Notes: generated by a model from the letters alone, not told the origin. A stretch of DNA of 64,000 bases from Ruminococcus flavefaciens (GCA_902777125.1 CACYSQ010000002.1:124001-188000), one strand, 5' to 3'. Shown: positions 16,813 through 26,040, counted from the first letter of the stretch. A program made the numbers and translations.

Positions 16813-17703
16813 TCATCTGAATGTGAGCGTGTATTTTGTAAGGAGGAATGCCGGGTGATAGGAGAGCTTCGAGCGTCTCAGACCTTCAATGTCCAGATCC
16901 TCCTCGCGGTTGATGTATTTAAGTCCTGCCGCAGCAGAACGTGCAAAGCTGTTGTTTATAGCGGCGTATATCCCGTTGAACGAGGTGTCCGCCTTTTCTA
17001 TGTGAACGCAGAATGTGTCGGAATTGAGCCGTTCGCCTATGGTTATCGCAGCGACTTTTCCGTCTGTTCTTATCACGCCTCCGACAAGCCTGAGCTCGGA
17101 AAAATACGAGAAAAAGGTGTTTATTGCGAACTGTTCCGCTATGAACGAGTGACTTTCCGCGCCGTCCCTGCTGTTGTAGTTCTGCACGGCAAAGGTCAGG
17201 CAGTCGTCAAGGTCATTCTCGGTCATGAGCGAGAAGGTGTGTCCGATCTCATTGAACCTCGCAAGGTGATTGCGTTTGGCGTGGTACTTCCTTCCCGGAA
17301 GCTCAATGAGGTCCGCGGTATTGTAAATGTAATCAGAACCTCCGCGGTCAGCCTCGGCTGTGAATTCTCCGCCGAAAAGCTCGTTCATCATCGGCATGGA
17401 CGCCTCGGTGACGCCTGATATCACAAGCGGCTTCCCGAGAGAACTGCTGAACCTCCGCATCTCGCCGATGACATCGGAATAATCCCCGCTCCCGGCAGGA
17501 AGTATGAAATTCGGCGTACCGTCGTCGGTCTCAAAGGCACAGCAGAGGTAGAAGTCCTTGTAAAACGCTATCTTCGAGCCTGCAAGCCTCCGCCAAGCCA
17601 TATTGTTCGCGAAGGAATACTCACAGCCGCGGAAATCCGATGCTCTGAGGGCGGTGCAGATGCGTTCCCTGTCAGATATATCAATATCCCTGAATTCTAG
17701 CAT
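16813..17703 (-). CDS. DUF2156 (phosphatidylglycerol lysyltransferase-like) protein
   Basis: A GNAT-fold protein of about 296 aa similar to the C-terminal aminoacyl-transfer domain of MprF (DUF2156), without the membrane flippase part. Family features are FRGCEYSFANNMAWRR, KYHAKRNHLARFNE, and NREEDLDIEGLRRSKLSYHPAFL near the end. The start is ATG 17703, overlapping the thyX stop as TAATG and preceded by CGGAGGAATA; longer frames run into thyX and are rejected. The physiological substrate is unknown; soluble DUF2156 proteins are common in Clostridia. Confidence 0.82.
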   Translation of the reverse strand: MLEFRDIDISDRERICTALRASDFRGCEYSFANNMAWRRLAGSKIAFYKDFYLCCAFETDDGTPNFILPAGSGDYSDVIGEMRRFSSSLGKPLVISGVTEASMPMMNELFGGEFTAEADRGGSDYIYNTADLIELPGRKYHAKRNHLARFNEIGHTFSLMTENDLDDCLTFAVQNYNSRDGAESHSFIAEQFAINTFFSYFSELRLVGGVIRTDGKVAAITIGERLNSDTFCVHIEKADTSFNGIYAAINNSFARSAAAGLKYINREEDLDIEGLRRSKLSYHPAFLLTKYTLTFR

Positions 17704-18488
17704 TATTCCTCCGAACGGGCTGCACTCCTGAGTGCGGCATAGCGTTCCCTCATCTCGGCGGCTTTGCCGCAGGACATCTTGCCCTCGGGACATTTTCCTC
17801 CGGAAGCGCATGGCGGTCCGGCATTGGCAAAGAGTGACGGTGCAACTCCGAGACAGAGCTTCAGCATCTCGTCAGCGACCGCTCTTATCTCCCACTGTGC
17901 GCGGTTGCAGCAGCGGTGGCTGAAAAAGTTGAAGAGCGAGCGGACGTTCATGGTAACTACTATTTTGGTCTCGCAGGCGTTGGGCAGGAGGAAACGTGCG
18001 TCCTCATTGGCGAGCTTTCGCGCTTTTGAAGCGGCAGTTTTCTCGTCAAATCCCTCTGCGGCAAGGCGTTTTGTGTGCATATCGGTGAGCATATCGGCGA
18101 TCTTCTCGTAGCCCTCGGTTATCTCGCCGATTATGCGGCTGAATTCAGCATTCGCCTCCGGGAGCTCCTTTATTGCAGGCGGAACGATGAACTCAAAGCC
18201 GTTCTCGTTGACGTAGCGCTGGCTTTTCTGCGAATATGAAGCTATCCTGTGGCGGACGAGCTGGTGCGAGCAGGCACGGGAGATACCCTCAATGCCGAAG
18301 GTGAAGCTGACGTGCTCCACAACGCTCTCATGTCCTATTGAAACGAGCATATCCAAAAAGCTCCTGATCTTGTCCTCGGTAAGACCCTCTCTGAGCGAGC
18401 CGATGTCACTGCTTGAATAGCAGAGCTTGGCAGCGGTCGCGACAAGTCTTTCCGGATCAGGTGTATGAGCGATGAGTTCGACCTTCAT
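17703..18488 (-). CDS. thyX: FAD-dependent thymidylate synthase
   Basis: ThyX makes dTMP from dUMP with methylene-THF, FAD and NADPH. The 261-aa protein has the signature RHRIASYSQKSQRY at about 79-92, ESVVEHVSFTF, and the C-terminal NVRSLFNFFSHRCCNRAQWEIR with the active-site Ser/Arg region. The start is ATG 18488 after TGGAGGTTG; an upstream frame extension crosses the promoter. It is the first gene of a six-gene minus-strand operon ending at 13,097. Confidence 0.96.
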   Translation of the reverse strand: MKVELIAHTPDPERLVATAAKLCYSSSDIGSLREGLTEDKIRSFLDMLVSIGHESVVEHVSFTFGIEGISRACSHQLVRHRIASYSQKSQRYVNENGFEFIVPPAIKELPEANAEFSRIIGEITEGYEKIADMLTDMHTKRLAAEGFDEKTAASKARKLANEDARFLLPNACETKIVVTMNVRSLFNFFSHRCCNRAQWEIRAVADEMLKLCLGVAPSLFANAGPPCASGGKCPEGKMSCGKAAEMRERYAALRSAARSEE

Positions 18489-18519
18489 AAACAACCTCCA
18501 CGCGAAAACATATATTATT

Positions 18520-18548
18520 ATTTTACCATTTTCTGAGCTGCAAGTCAA
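18520..18548 (-). promoter_or_regulatory. Promoter of the thyX operon
   Basis: Minus-strand TTGACT (18548-18543), 17-base spacer, TAAAAT (18525-18520), about 30 bases upstream of the thyX start codon. Confidence 0.8.
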
Positions 18549-18630
18549 GGAAAATCACACAAAATAAATTTAATCAAAATATTTTATCAAATAATTGTGT
18601 GAAAAATATGAGAAAAATTTCATTTTGCTA

Positions 18631-18659
18631 TGGACAAACGCTGAAAAATGTAGTATAAT
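18631..18659 (+). promoter_or_regulatory. Promoter of the Thr-rich lipoprotein gene
   Basis: TGGACA (18631-18636), 17 bases, TATAAT (18654-18659). The roughly 100-base leader that follows contains a hairpin (CCCCTGCGG / CCGCCGGGG, with a T-rich loop) before the AATCGGAGGAATAATT ribosome site. Confidence 0.8.
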
Positions 18660-18765
18660 ATTACAGTATTTGAGATCACAGGGCTGTCTCTGTGACTTCT
18701 TTACCCCTGCGGTATGTTTTTTTCCGCCGGGGAAATATCTTTCTGTTAAATCGGAGGAATAATTA

Positions 18766-20079
18766 ATGAAAAAGTTTTCTAAATTAGTCGCAGGAGCTGC
18801 GGCATTTACCCTTGCGGCTGCTTCCGTTGGCTGCAGCGCTCCCGGAGCTATCACTATCGGCGGCTCGACCCGCAATGCGCTCTCCGTTGACGACTATAAC
18901 ATACGCGCCGGTATCTTCATCTATTATGAAATGGTTTCTGTCAGCGATGCTGCTCAGAAAATGTACGCGCAGTCCAATACCTACCCTGAGATAAGCGATA
19001 TCAAAAAGGCTACCTTCGAGGGTACAAGCTCTGAGGACTGGATCCAGGACAAGGCTACTGAGTATTGCAGCAAGTTCGTTGCTGTTGAAAGAGAATTCGA
19101 CAAGGTCGGTCTTGAGCTTTCCGCTGATGATACCAAGAGCATAAAGAGTGCCGTAAGAGAAAGCAAGAACGAGGATTATTACTCCGATAACGGTATCGGT
19201 GAAGCCTCGCTCAAGGATATCATCACGAACGGCGTTGGCGGAAACTGGGATAATCCCCTCTTCGAGAGCTCAAAGTATTACAAGCTCTTCAAGCACTACT
19301 ACGGTATCGGCTGCGAGTTCGGCTGCTCTGAGGACGAGCTCAAGGATTACTTCACCGATAACTACGCAAGAGTTAAGTATCTGAGCATCAGCCTTACTGA
19401 CAGCGACGGAAACAAGCTCGAGGGCGATGACCTCCGTGAGCTCAATAACCTCATCGACGACTATGTCAAGGAGATCAACTCCGCAGGAAGCAACGATGCT
19501 AAGATGAAAAAGTTCGACGAGGTCAAGGAAAAGTACAACGAGTACAAGGAGAAAAAGTCCGAGGAGGCTGCTGAGGAGGCTGCAAAGGCTGCCGCTGAAA
19601 CAGCTACCGGTACTACTACCACTACCACAAGCACTACGACCACAACAACTACTACAACTTCGGACGAAACTGCTACAACTACCACTACTGACCCGTACGC
19701 TAATGAGAATATCATTGTGAAGAATACAACAACTACTGCTCCTGTAGGTGAAGCTACGGTCGTTACAACAACTGAGGAATCTGAATCGGCTAAGGCTGAG
19801 CGTGAATTCAACGAAAAACTGTTCAGCGACCTCACCGAATACAAGGCTGAACGCTATGATTACGATGATAAGACAGTTTATGTTGTGCTCAAAGCCGATA
19901 TCAAGGAGCGTATGACAGACGATGACCTCTGGTCCGATGATGTCAAGGATTCGCTGATCCGTATCCGCTATTCCCAGGATTTCGACGATATGATAAAGTC
20001 ACTCGCGGACACTTACAAGGTCAGCAAGATCAAGAAAGCATATAAGAGATACGCCCCGTTTGACCTCGATCTTGATTGA
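18766..20079 (+). CDS. Secreted lipoprotein with Thr-rich linker, possible SurA/PrsA-like
   Basis: A 437-aa exported protein. The N-terminus MKKFSKLVAGAAAFTLAAAS followed by VGC is a lipoprotein signal with lipid-modified Cys at 23. The body is charged and mostly helical, resembling the N-terminal chaperone region of SurA/PrsA foldases, but no parvulin domain is evident. A long low-complexity Thr run (about residues 283-345) divides it, of the kind common in Ruminococcus surface proteins. A strong promoter and terminator flank it, so it is monocistronic. Function is not established; the foldase idea is weak inference. Confidence 0.75.
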   Translation: MKKFSKLVAGAAAFTLAAASVGCSAPGAITIGGSTRNALSVDDYNIRAGIFIYYEMVSVSDAAQKMYAQSNTYPEISDIKKATFEGTSSEDWIQDKATEYCSKFVAVEREFDKVGLELSADDTKSIKSAVRESKNEDYYSDNGIGEASLKDIITNGVGGNWDNPLFESSKYYKLFKHYYGIGCEFGCSEDELKDYFTDNYARVKYLSISLTDSDGNKLEGDDLRELNNLIDDYVKEINSAGSNDAKMKKFDEVKEKYNEYKEKKSEEAAEEAAKAAAETATGTTTTTTSTTTTTTTTTSDETATTTTTDPYANENIIVKNTTTTAPVGEATVVTTTEESESAKAEREFNEKLFSDLTEYKAERYDYDDKTVYVVLKADIKERMTDDDLWSDDVKDSLIRIRYSQDFDDMIKSLADTYKVSKIKKAYKRYAPFDLDLD

Positions 20080-20087
20080 GTAAAAAA

Positions 20088-20112
20088 AGCCCCACAGATG
20101 TGGGGCTTTTTT
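20088..20112 (+). terminator. Terminator of the lipoprotein gene
   Basis: AGCCCCACA / TGTGGGGCT stem followed by T7; the A-run on the other side makes it usable for the convergent rsmA as well. Confidence 0.9.
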
Positions 20113-20972
20113 TATTGTGCTATCCTGTGGAGATTGATCGAGAAGTCCATCAGTTCTTCGAGCGTGAACTGTTCAAGGCGAGCGTTCTCGTTCTGACCGG
20201 AGGCTTTCAGTGCTTCGTACACAGCCTCCTTCGATATGCCGAGCTGCGAAGAGACTGCGTTTGCGGCAGTTTTTCTGCGCTGTGAGAAGCCTCCCTTGAC
20301 CACCTTGAAAAAGAACTTTTCCTCGTACTCCGGAAGTCTCGGTTCCGCTGCCGGGTCAATGCGAATAACCGCGGAATCAACATTCGGCGAGGGCATGAAG
20401 CTGCCGCGTGACACGCCGAAAAGCTGGCGCACAGTACCGTAGTAGTTCACCGCAACGGTTATCGCACCGCTCTCGCGTGAGCCGACTCTGGCACAGAGCC
20501 TCTGTGCAGCCTCCTTCTGTACCATTACCGTTATAGACTCGACCGGAAGTCTGCTTTCGAGCAGCAGCATGATGACCGGCGAGGTTATATAGTATGGCAG
20601 ATTGGCGCAGACCGCTGCCCTAAGTCCGGCAAATTCCCTGCTTATGAGACCGCGGAGGTCGCATTTCATGACGTCCTCGTTGAATATTTTCACGTTGCTG
20701 AAATCAGCGAGAGTTTCATCGAGTATGGACATCAGCCGGGTGTCTATCTCGACTGCGGCGACCTTGTCCGCACGTTTTGCAAGCTCCGCGGTCAGCACAC
20801 CTATGCCCGTGCCTATCTCGAGCACTCCGAAGCCGGGGGCTGCATTGCCCATTTCGGCTATCTTTGGACAAATGTCCGGATTGATTATGAAGTTCTGTCC
20901 GAGACCCTTCGAGAAACTGAAGCCGTGCCGCGAGAGAATGTCCCTGACCGTTCCGATATTAGTCAGCTCCAT
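20112..20972 (-). CDS. rsmA: 16S rRNA dimethyladenosine transferase
   Basis: RsmA/KsgA dimethylates A1518 and A1519 of 16S rRNA during 30S assembly, using SAM. The protein (about 286 aa) has the Rossmann SAM motif VLEIGTGIGVLTAELA, the acidic VAAVEID, the catalytic NLPYYITSP, and the C-terminal helical domain beginning with FSQRRKTAANAV. ATG 20972 follows AAGGAG at good spacing; a GTG two codons earlier is less likely. The start overlaps the preceding small gene by 14 bases. Confidence 0.96.
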   Translation of the reverse strand: MELTNIGTVRDILSRHGFSFSKGLGQNFIINPDICPKIAEMGNAAPGFGVLEIGTGIGVLTAELAKRADKVAAVEIDTRLMSILDETLADFSNVKIFNEDVMKCDLRGLISREFAGLRAAVCANLPYYITSPVIMLLLESRLPVESITVMVQKEAAQRLCARVGSRESGAITVAVNYYGTVRQLFGVSRGSFMPSPNVDSAVIRIDPAAEPRLPEYEEKFFFKVVKGGFSQRRKTAANAVSSQLGISKEAVYEALKASGQNENARLEQFTLEELMDFSINLHRIAQ

Positions 20973-21246
20973 TTGCACTCTCCTTCAGCTTGTGGGTCTG
21001 CTTCTGTGAAAACTCGCACTGCTTGGCATCGTTGAGCTTTTCCATGCTGTTGACAAGATAATCTGCGGAACGGTAAGCGTGCTGGAAGTCGGTATCCTTG
21101 AAGTGGAATTGCAGATCGACATATTCTCCGTCTATGTGAATGTCGATCTGACTTATCTGACGTCCGGGGTGCTTTTCTCCGGCGTATTTTATGTATTCGT
21201 CTATCTCGGCTCTTGACATTTCGCCGCCTGTCACATTGATCCTCAT
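20959..21246 (-). CDS. Small conserved protein of unknown function
   Basis: A 95-aa protein starting MRINVTGGEMSRAEIDEYIK after a clear AAGGAGG. The N-terminal segment and the following DGEYVDLQFHFKDT form a recognisable short family seen across Clostridia, which I recall being annotated inconsistently (sometimes as a fragment of anaerobic ribonucleotide reductase). I see no catalytic motif and assign no function. It overlaps rsmA and is cotranscribed with it. Confidence 0.75.
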   Translation of the reverse strand: MRINVTGGEMSRAEIDEYIKYAGEKHPGRQISQIDIHIDGEYVDLQFHFKDTDFQHAYRSADYLVNSMEKLNDAKQCEFSQKQTHKLKESANGAD

Positions 21247-21266
21247 ATTAGCCTCCTTGATAGAAA

Positions 21267-22850
21267 TTATCCTTTATTCAGTACAGCCTCCGCGCATTTC
21301 ATGCCGTCAACTGCTGCTGAAACGATGCCTCCCGCATATCCCGCACCCTCGCCGCACGGATAAAGTCCGCGCAGTGAAAGCGACTGCATATCGCTTCCGC
21401 GGTCTATTCTCACGGGAGAACTGCTTCTGGTCTCAGCGCCGGTCAGAACCGCGTCCGGACTGTCAAAGCCCTGTATTTTTTTACCCATTTCTGTTATGCC
21501 CATTCTCAGGCTCTCGCAGACGAAGCCGGGAAGATAATCGTCCGGCAGGGCGTGTTTATAAGCCGGAAGATAGGACGGTGTGACCTTTCCCAGAGTTCCG
21601 GTGAGCTTTCCGGAGAGGAACTCCCCTACCGTTGCAACTGGTGCGCTGTAGCCTCCGCCGCCTGCCCTGAATGCGCGTTCTTCTATGTCACGCTGTAGGT
21701 ACATACCTGCAAGCGGATCGTCACTGCCGTAGTCGTCCGTATTGACGTTCACGAGAAGTGCGCTGTTGGAATTATCCGCATCTCTCGCAAAGCAGCTCAT
21801 GCCGTTCACAGCGAGCCTGTCCCTTTCGGACGAGGCTGCCACGACATATCCGCCGGGACACATACAGAACGTGTAGAGCGTCCGACCGTTCGGGAGATGA
21901 ACAGCGAGCTTGTAATCGGCAGCTTTCAGAGCCTTGTGACCTGCAAACTGACCGTACATAGCCTTGTCTATGTCGGTACGCCGGTGCTCGATGCGGACGC
22001 CGACCGAGAAATTCTTCTGCGAAAGACTGATATCCATGTTCTTCATGAGCTCGAAAACGTCCCTTGCACTGTGACCTGCCGCAAGGATAACGCTGTCGGT
22101 CTGAATGTGCTCCGTCACGCCGTTCCTTATGAAATCAGCCCCCGAAACAGCGCCGTTTTCGCAGGTGATCCCGCAGAGCCTTGCACCGAACATCACCTCG
22201 CCGCCGAGGGATATCACGCGCTCCCTGAGACGCTTTACTGCGCCGCGGAGCTTGTCCGTGCCGATGTGGGGCTTGGCAAGATAGAGTATCTCCTCCGGTG
22301 CGCTGAACTCGACAAGCCTCTCGAATATCCAGCCGATGCGTTCATCGCTGATACCGGTGTTGAGCTTACCGTCTGAGAATGTCCCTGCACCGCCCTCGCC
22401 GAACTGAACATTGCACTCGGTATCAAGGACGCCTGTTCTGCGGAATTCTTCGACCTTTCTGCACCGTGTATCGACATCGTCGCCCCTTTCGAGGATGACA
22501 GGTCTTGCGCCAGCCATTGCGAGAACAAGAGCCGCAAACATTCCGGCTGGACCAAAGCCGACTATCACGGGACGGAGCCCGGTACCGACAGCCTGCGGTA
22601 TGACATAGGGCTTCTTTTCGATACGGACGGCGTTCTTTACAGCTTTCAGAATGCCTTCCTCGCCGTCAGCCTCAATGTCAATGGATATTATAAAGTGAAC
22701 ATCGCTCTTTTTCCGGGCATCGACCGACTTTTTCGCAAGCCTTGCTCTTTTGATACGGCTTCGCTTTATGCGGAACTTTTTCTCGCATATCGCCGCAAGA
22801 TCGCCGAGATCCTGTCCGAGCGGCACTCTTATACCGTTTACTCTTATCAT
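21267..22850 (-). CDS. FAD-dependent dehydrogenase (COG2509-like)
   Basis: A 527-aa flavoprotein of the uncharacterised COG2509 family. An N-terminal domain of about 85 residues (MIRVNGIRVPLGQDL...) precedes the FAD-binding GXGXXG-type motif VIVGFGPAGMFAALVLA, then NVQFGEGGAGTFSDGKLNT, and the C-terminal FAD contact GLYPCGEGAGYAGGIVSAAVDG, all characteristic of this family. I start at ATG 22850 after AAAGGAT, overlapping the end of the upstream gene by 4 bases. Electron donor and acceptor are unknown. Confidence 0.88.
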   Translation of the reverse strand: MIRVNGIRVPLGQDLGDLAAICEKKFRIKRSRIKRARLAKKSVDARKKSDVHFIISIDIEADGEEGILKAVKNAVRIEKKPYVIPQAVGTGLRPVIVGFGPAGMFAALVLAMAGARPVILERGDDVDTRCRKVEEFRRTGVLDTECNVQFGEGGAGTFSDGKLNTGISDERIGWIFERLVEFSAPEEILYLAKPHIGTDKLRGAVKRLRERVISLGGEVMFGARLCGITCENGAVSGADFIRNGVTEHIQTDSVILAAGHSARDVFELMKNMDISLSQKNFSVGVRIEHRRTDIDKAMYGQFAGHKALKAADYKLAVHLPNGRTLYTFCMCPGGYVVAASSERDRLAVNGMSCFARDADNSNSALLVNVNTDDYGSDDPLAGMYLQRDIEERAFRAGGGGYSAPVATVGEFLSGKLTGTLGKVTPSYLPAYKHALPDDYLPGFVCESLRMGITEMGKKIQGFDSPDAVLTGAETRSSSPVRIDRGSDMQSLSLRGLYPCGEGAGYAGGIVSAAVDGMKCAEAVLNKG

Positions 22851-22852
22851 AA

Positions 22853-24076
22853 CTATCCTTTCAGCGAGAGGGCGCAGTTTTTTCCGGCGATATATCCGGA
22901 GGACCATGCCCATTGGAGGTTATAGCCGCCGCAGTCCCCTGCCGTGTCGAGTATCTCGCCGCAGAAGTATATGCCCTTATCGCGTTTTGAGGCGAGCTGC
23001 GGAGTTATCTCGGAAGCCGAAATTCCGCCTAGAGTGGACTGTGCGCTCTGCCACGGAGCTGCGCCTGTAATGCTGAACCGGCAGTCCTTTATGAGACCTG
23101 TGAGTACTTCCGAACTGTCTTTTCCGAGAGCGGAGATATTATCCGTGAGAGGACGGCGGAAAGCCCTTTTCACAAGGTATACGGCAAGATTTTTCTGGAA
23201 CATTCCCGTGAGCAGCTCCTCGAGCTTTTCGCCGGAACGCTGTCCCGCGATACCGCGGAGATAAGATGTAAGCTCCCTACTGCCCATGTCGGGGGCAAGG
23301 TCCGCGCTTATCGTGAGGGCGGGACCGTACTGTCCGAAAAGGTAAGCCATGTTGAAAACGCAGATGCCGGAGAGCGAATTTTCCGTGAACTGTATCTCCC
23401 CTGCTTCACTGCGGAGCTTTTTTTCACCGGAATATGCGGTGATACGGCATTTTGCACGAATGCCCTTCAAGCCCTTGACGTCCCCGGGATCGACCCTGAG
23501 AGGCGCAACTGCCGGGAATACCTTCGCGGTTGAGTATCCCCTGTCCCGGAAGAGCCTCATGAGCGAGCCGTCAGTGCCGGCTGAGGGGGCGGCGCAGCCT
23601 CCGGCAGCAGCGATGATACGCCTTGCGGAGAGCCTTCTCCCATCTGCGGAAACGACCGTATATCCGCCCTTGACGTTCTCTATCCCACGCACCTCGAAGC
23701 CGCATTCCTCCCTGACGCCGAGTGAGCTGAGCTTCATTCGGAGGGCGTTCAGGACTGTTGAGGCGGCATTGCTGTGGGGATAGATGCGTCCGGCTTCGTC
23801 CGAGGTCACAAGAACGCCCATATCAGCGAAAAAATCCTCAGCGGGCGGTGCTGCTCCGATAAAAGCCGCCGCATCGACTGAGCCGTGATAGTTTTCCGGC
23901 GATATACTGCGGTTGCTAAGGTTGCAGCGTCCGTTTCCGGTGGAGAGTATCTTCTTTCCAACGCGGTCGAGCCTTTCGCAGACAATGACATCGGCGGACG
24001 GAACGGCAAGCTTTGCCGAAACAGCGGCGGCAAGTCCGGAAGCGCCTCCGCCTATTATAATGATGTCTCCGAGCAT
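22853..24076 (-). CDS. HI0933/YhiN-like flavoprotein
   Basis: A 407-aa NAD(P)/FAD-dependent oxidoreductase of the HI0933 (YhiN, COG2081) family. It shows IIIGGGASGLAAAVSAK at the N-terminus, KKILSTGNGRCNLSN, and the C-terminal YFCGEILDTAGDCGGYNLQWAW typical of the family. ATG 24076 follows GCAGGTGAT. It lies 12 bases from the phosphoesterase gene. The biochemical role of the family is not settled. Confidence 0.9.
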   Translation of the reverse strand: MLGDIIIIGGGASGLAAAVSAKLAVPSADVIVCERLDRVGKKILSTGNGRCNLSNRSISPENYHGSVDAAAFIGAAPPAEDFFADMGVLVTSDEAGRIYPHSNAASTVLNALRMKLSSLGVREECGFEVRGIENVKGGYTVVSADGRRLSARRIIAAAGGCAAPSAGTDGSLMRLFRDRGYSTAKVFPAVAPLRVDPGDVKGLKGIRAKCRITAYSGEKKLRSEAGEIQFTENSLSGICVFNMAYLFGQYGPALTISADLAPDMGSRELTSYLRGIAGQRSGEKLEELLTGMFQKNLAVYLVKRAFRRPLTDNISALGKDSSEVLTGLIKDCRFSITGAAPWQSAQSTLGGISASEITPQLASKRDKGIYFCGEILDTAGDCGGYNLQWAWSSGYIAGKNCALSLKG

Positions 24077-24088
24077 GGTATCACCTGC

Positions 24089-24973
24089 CTATTTTTCCGG
24101 AGAAATGTCGATTATCGCGACCTCCGGACGGTTGTTGAATCTTATCGGGAACGGCGATGCGCCTAAGCCCGAGGTTATGAACATATTTCCTCCGCTGTAA
24201 GGGAAAACGCCCTTGTCGTAGACCTTTGACGCGCTTTTCCTGAATTGCGGGAACCACACCTTAGCCTCTGTGTCATAGAACGGACCAAGTCCGAACGGGA
24301 GCTGCATCATACAGCCGTGAGTGTCTGCACAGAGCGTGAGGTCAGCGCCGAAAGCGGCGAATTTCTCGTAATTCGGGATATGTGCAAGGAGGATATTGTA
24401 GCGTGTTTTATCGGGCTGGTACTCTTTTCTAAGGTCAAAGGTATCGCTGTAGTAAGCGTTGTCTATGCCGTAAATCGTGACCTTGTTGCCCTTTACCGTG
24501 ATGTCCTCCGACTTGTAATCCATTACCTTTATCCCTGCCTTGCGGAGAGAGCTGAGATAAACGGGAGCGTAGTCGTGCTCGCCGGGGACGAAGTAGACCG
24601 GATAGCCTGCACCGTGTATATCCTCCGCGAGGTCAACAGCCTTCTTTTTCAGGCTTGCAGGACTTCCGGTGGTGTACATATCCCCTAGGATAAATACGAC
24701 ATCAGGCGAATATTTGTCTATCCGCCGGGATATGGTCTTGTTGCTTATGCCGATGTCAGAGGCGTGGAGGTCGCTTATCACAGCTATGCGGAAGCTGTTG
24801 CTTATCTTAGGAGAGCTGAGCTTCACCCTTGTCGTTTTAAGCGTATAGTTATTGAACCACCATACGAACAGGAGTATAAGCAGTACAGCGATAAGTCTTC
24901 TTCTGTGAAATTTTGCCTTTGAGGGCTTCTTTTGGGGTTCCGGAGCTGCCGGAGGGGTCATATTTTCTTCCAT
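24089..24973 (-). CDS. Membrane-anchored calcineurin-like metallophosphoesterase
   Basis: A 294-aa protein with a Pro/Lys-rich N-terminus, one membrane helix (LIAVLLILLFVWWFNNYTL) and a YkuE/YaeI-type phosphoesterase domain. Metal motifs are ISDLHASD, ILGDMYTTG, GEHDYAP, LLAHIPN and ADTHGCMMQL. The usual GNHD and GHTHGG are changed to GEHD and ADTHG, so two typical active-site residues differ. The start overlaps the mscS stop (TAATG). Family members act on lipid pyrophosphates or cyclic nucleotides; substrate not known here. Confidence 0.85.
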   Translation of the reverse strand: MEENMTPPAAPEPQKKPSKAKFHRRRLIAVLLILLFVWWFNNYTLKTTRVKLSSPKISNSFRIAVISDLHASDIGISNKTISRRIDKYSPDVVFILGDMYTTGSPASLKKKAVDLAEDIHGAGYPVYFVPGEHDYAPVYLSSLRKAGIKVMDYKSEDITVKGNKVTIYGIDNAYYSDTFDLRKEYQPDKTRYNILLAHIPNYEKFAAFGADLTLCADTHGCMMQLPFGLGPFYDTEAKVWFPQFRKSASKVYDKGVFPYSGGNMFITSGLGASPFPIRFNNRPEVAIIDISPEK

Positions 24974-25884
24974 TATACCTGTTCCTTAATGTGGACGTCG
25001 AGCTGATTGAAGGGTATCTCTATTCCGTTTTCATCAAACGCCGCCTTCACAGCCTCGGTCATATTATATCTTGCCTCAAAGAAATCGTCATTATTCACCC
25101 ATAACAGGGCATCTACGGACACTGAGCTCTCGTTGTGCGAGCTCATTCTGACGATCGGTGCAGGCGAATTGAGTATCAGCTTATCTGCTGCTGCCGCGGC
25201 AAGTATAAGCTCACGCGCTTTCTTGTAATCGGCACCGTAGCTTATCTCGAACCTCATATCGATCCTTCGGGTCGGGCTTTCGGTGTAGTTGACTATCCTG
25301 CCCTCAGAGACCTTTCCGTTGGGGATATAAACGGTCTTGTTATCGAAGGTTATGAGCTTGGTATAAAGTATGCTTATCGACTCTACCTTTCCGACGGTAC
25401 TGTCTATCTCGAGGATATCGCCGGCGGAAAAAGGCTTTGAGAACAGTATTATGAAGCCGCCCGCAAGGTTTGAGAGGCAGCTCTGGAGCGCAAGTGATAT
25501 TGCGAGACCTGCCGCACCGAATATCGTGATTATCGACGACATCGGGACCTTCATGACGGTCAGCACCATTATCATGAGGTTCAGATAGAGTATGATCTTG
25601 ATGAATGACACAAGAAAGCTCTTGGCTGCATTGTCTATGTTTGACCGCTTCATCGCGCGTTTTATAATGCTTGTCATTACCTTTATGACGATGAAGCCGG
25701 CGAGGAATATCACCAGTGCGATGAAAAGCGAGGGCATAGCGCTCCTCAGCTTATCCACGGCTTTTTCGATGATGCCTGCGGTCTTTGTGACCTGTTCCTG
25801 CAAGGTCTCATATGTCGTGGTCTCGATCTCAGAAGTCGTTTCGGACGCGGCTTCTGTGACGGTAGTTACAGTTTCTTCGGACAA
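24973..25884 (-). CDS. Small-conductance mechanosensitive channel (MscS family)
   Basis: A MscS-type channel of about 303 aa that opens on membrane tension during hypo-osmotic shock. Three helices near the N-terminus end in the pore-lining TM3 (ITIFGAAGLAISLALQSCLSNLAGGFIILF), followed by the beta domain FSAGDILEIDSTVGKVESISILYT and NGKVSEGRIVNYTESPTRR. A Thr/Glu-rich N-terminal tail precedes TM1. The start is probably TTG 25884, after GGAAGGTGAT. A promoter lies just upstream. Confidence 0.93.
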   Translation of the reverse strand: MSEETVTTVTEAASETTSEIETTTYETLQEQVTKTAGIIEKAVDKLRSAMPSLFIALVIFLAGFIVIKVMTSIIKRAMKRSNIDNAAKSFLVSFIKIILYLNLMIMVLTVMKVPMSSIITIFGAAGLAISLALQSCLSNLAGGFIILFSKPFSAGDILEIDSTVGKVESISILYTKLITFDNKTVYIPNGKVSEGRIVNYTESPTRRIDMRFEISYGADYKKARELILAAAAADKLILNSPAPIVRMSSHNESSVSVDALLWVNNDDFFEARYNMTEAVKAAFDENGIEIPFNQLDVHIKEQV

Positions 25885-25915
25885 AAAAATCACCTTCCAT
25901 AATATACACAAAGAT

Positions 25916-25944
25916 ATTATACCATTATTTTTCCGTCAGGTCAA
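25916..25944 (-). promoter_or_regulatory. Promoter of mscS-phosphoesterase-flavoprotein operon
   Basis: Minus-strand TTGACC (25944-25939), 17-base spacer, TATAAT (25921-25916). Confidence 0.8.
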
Positions 25945-26000
25945 TATTTTTAGTTGTCAGGCAGGCATTAATTAAATAAATAAAATATGTATCAGGACTA

Positions 26001-26029
26001 TTGCAATTTATGTGAGCCTATGGTAAAAT
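26001..26029 (+). promoter_or_regulatory. tRNA-Arg promoter
   Basis: TTGCAA (26001-26006), 17 bases, TAAAAT (26024-26029), 12 bases upstream of the mature tRNA 5' end. Confidence 0.7.
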
Positions 26030-26040
26030 ATATATGTTAT

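Noticed and set aside
19461-19844. Minus-strand Val-rich frame
   Set aside because: It is the reverse of the Thr-rich linker (ACN repeats read as valine and others) of the lipoprotein gene.
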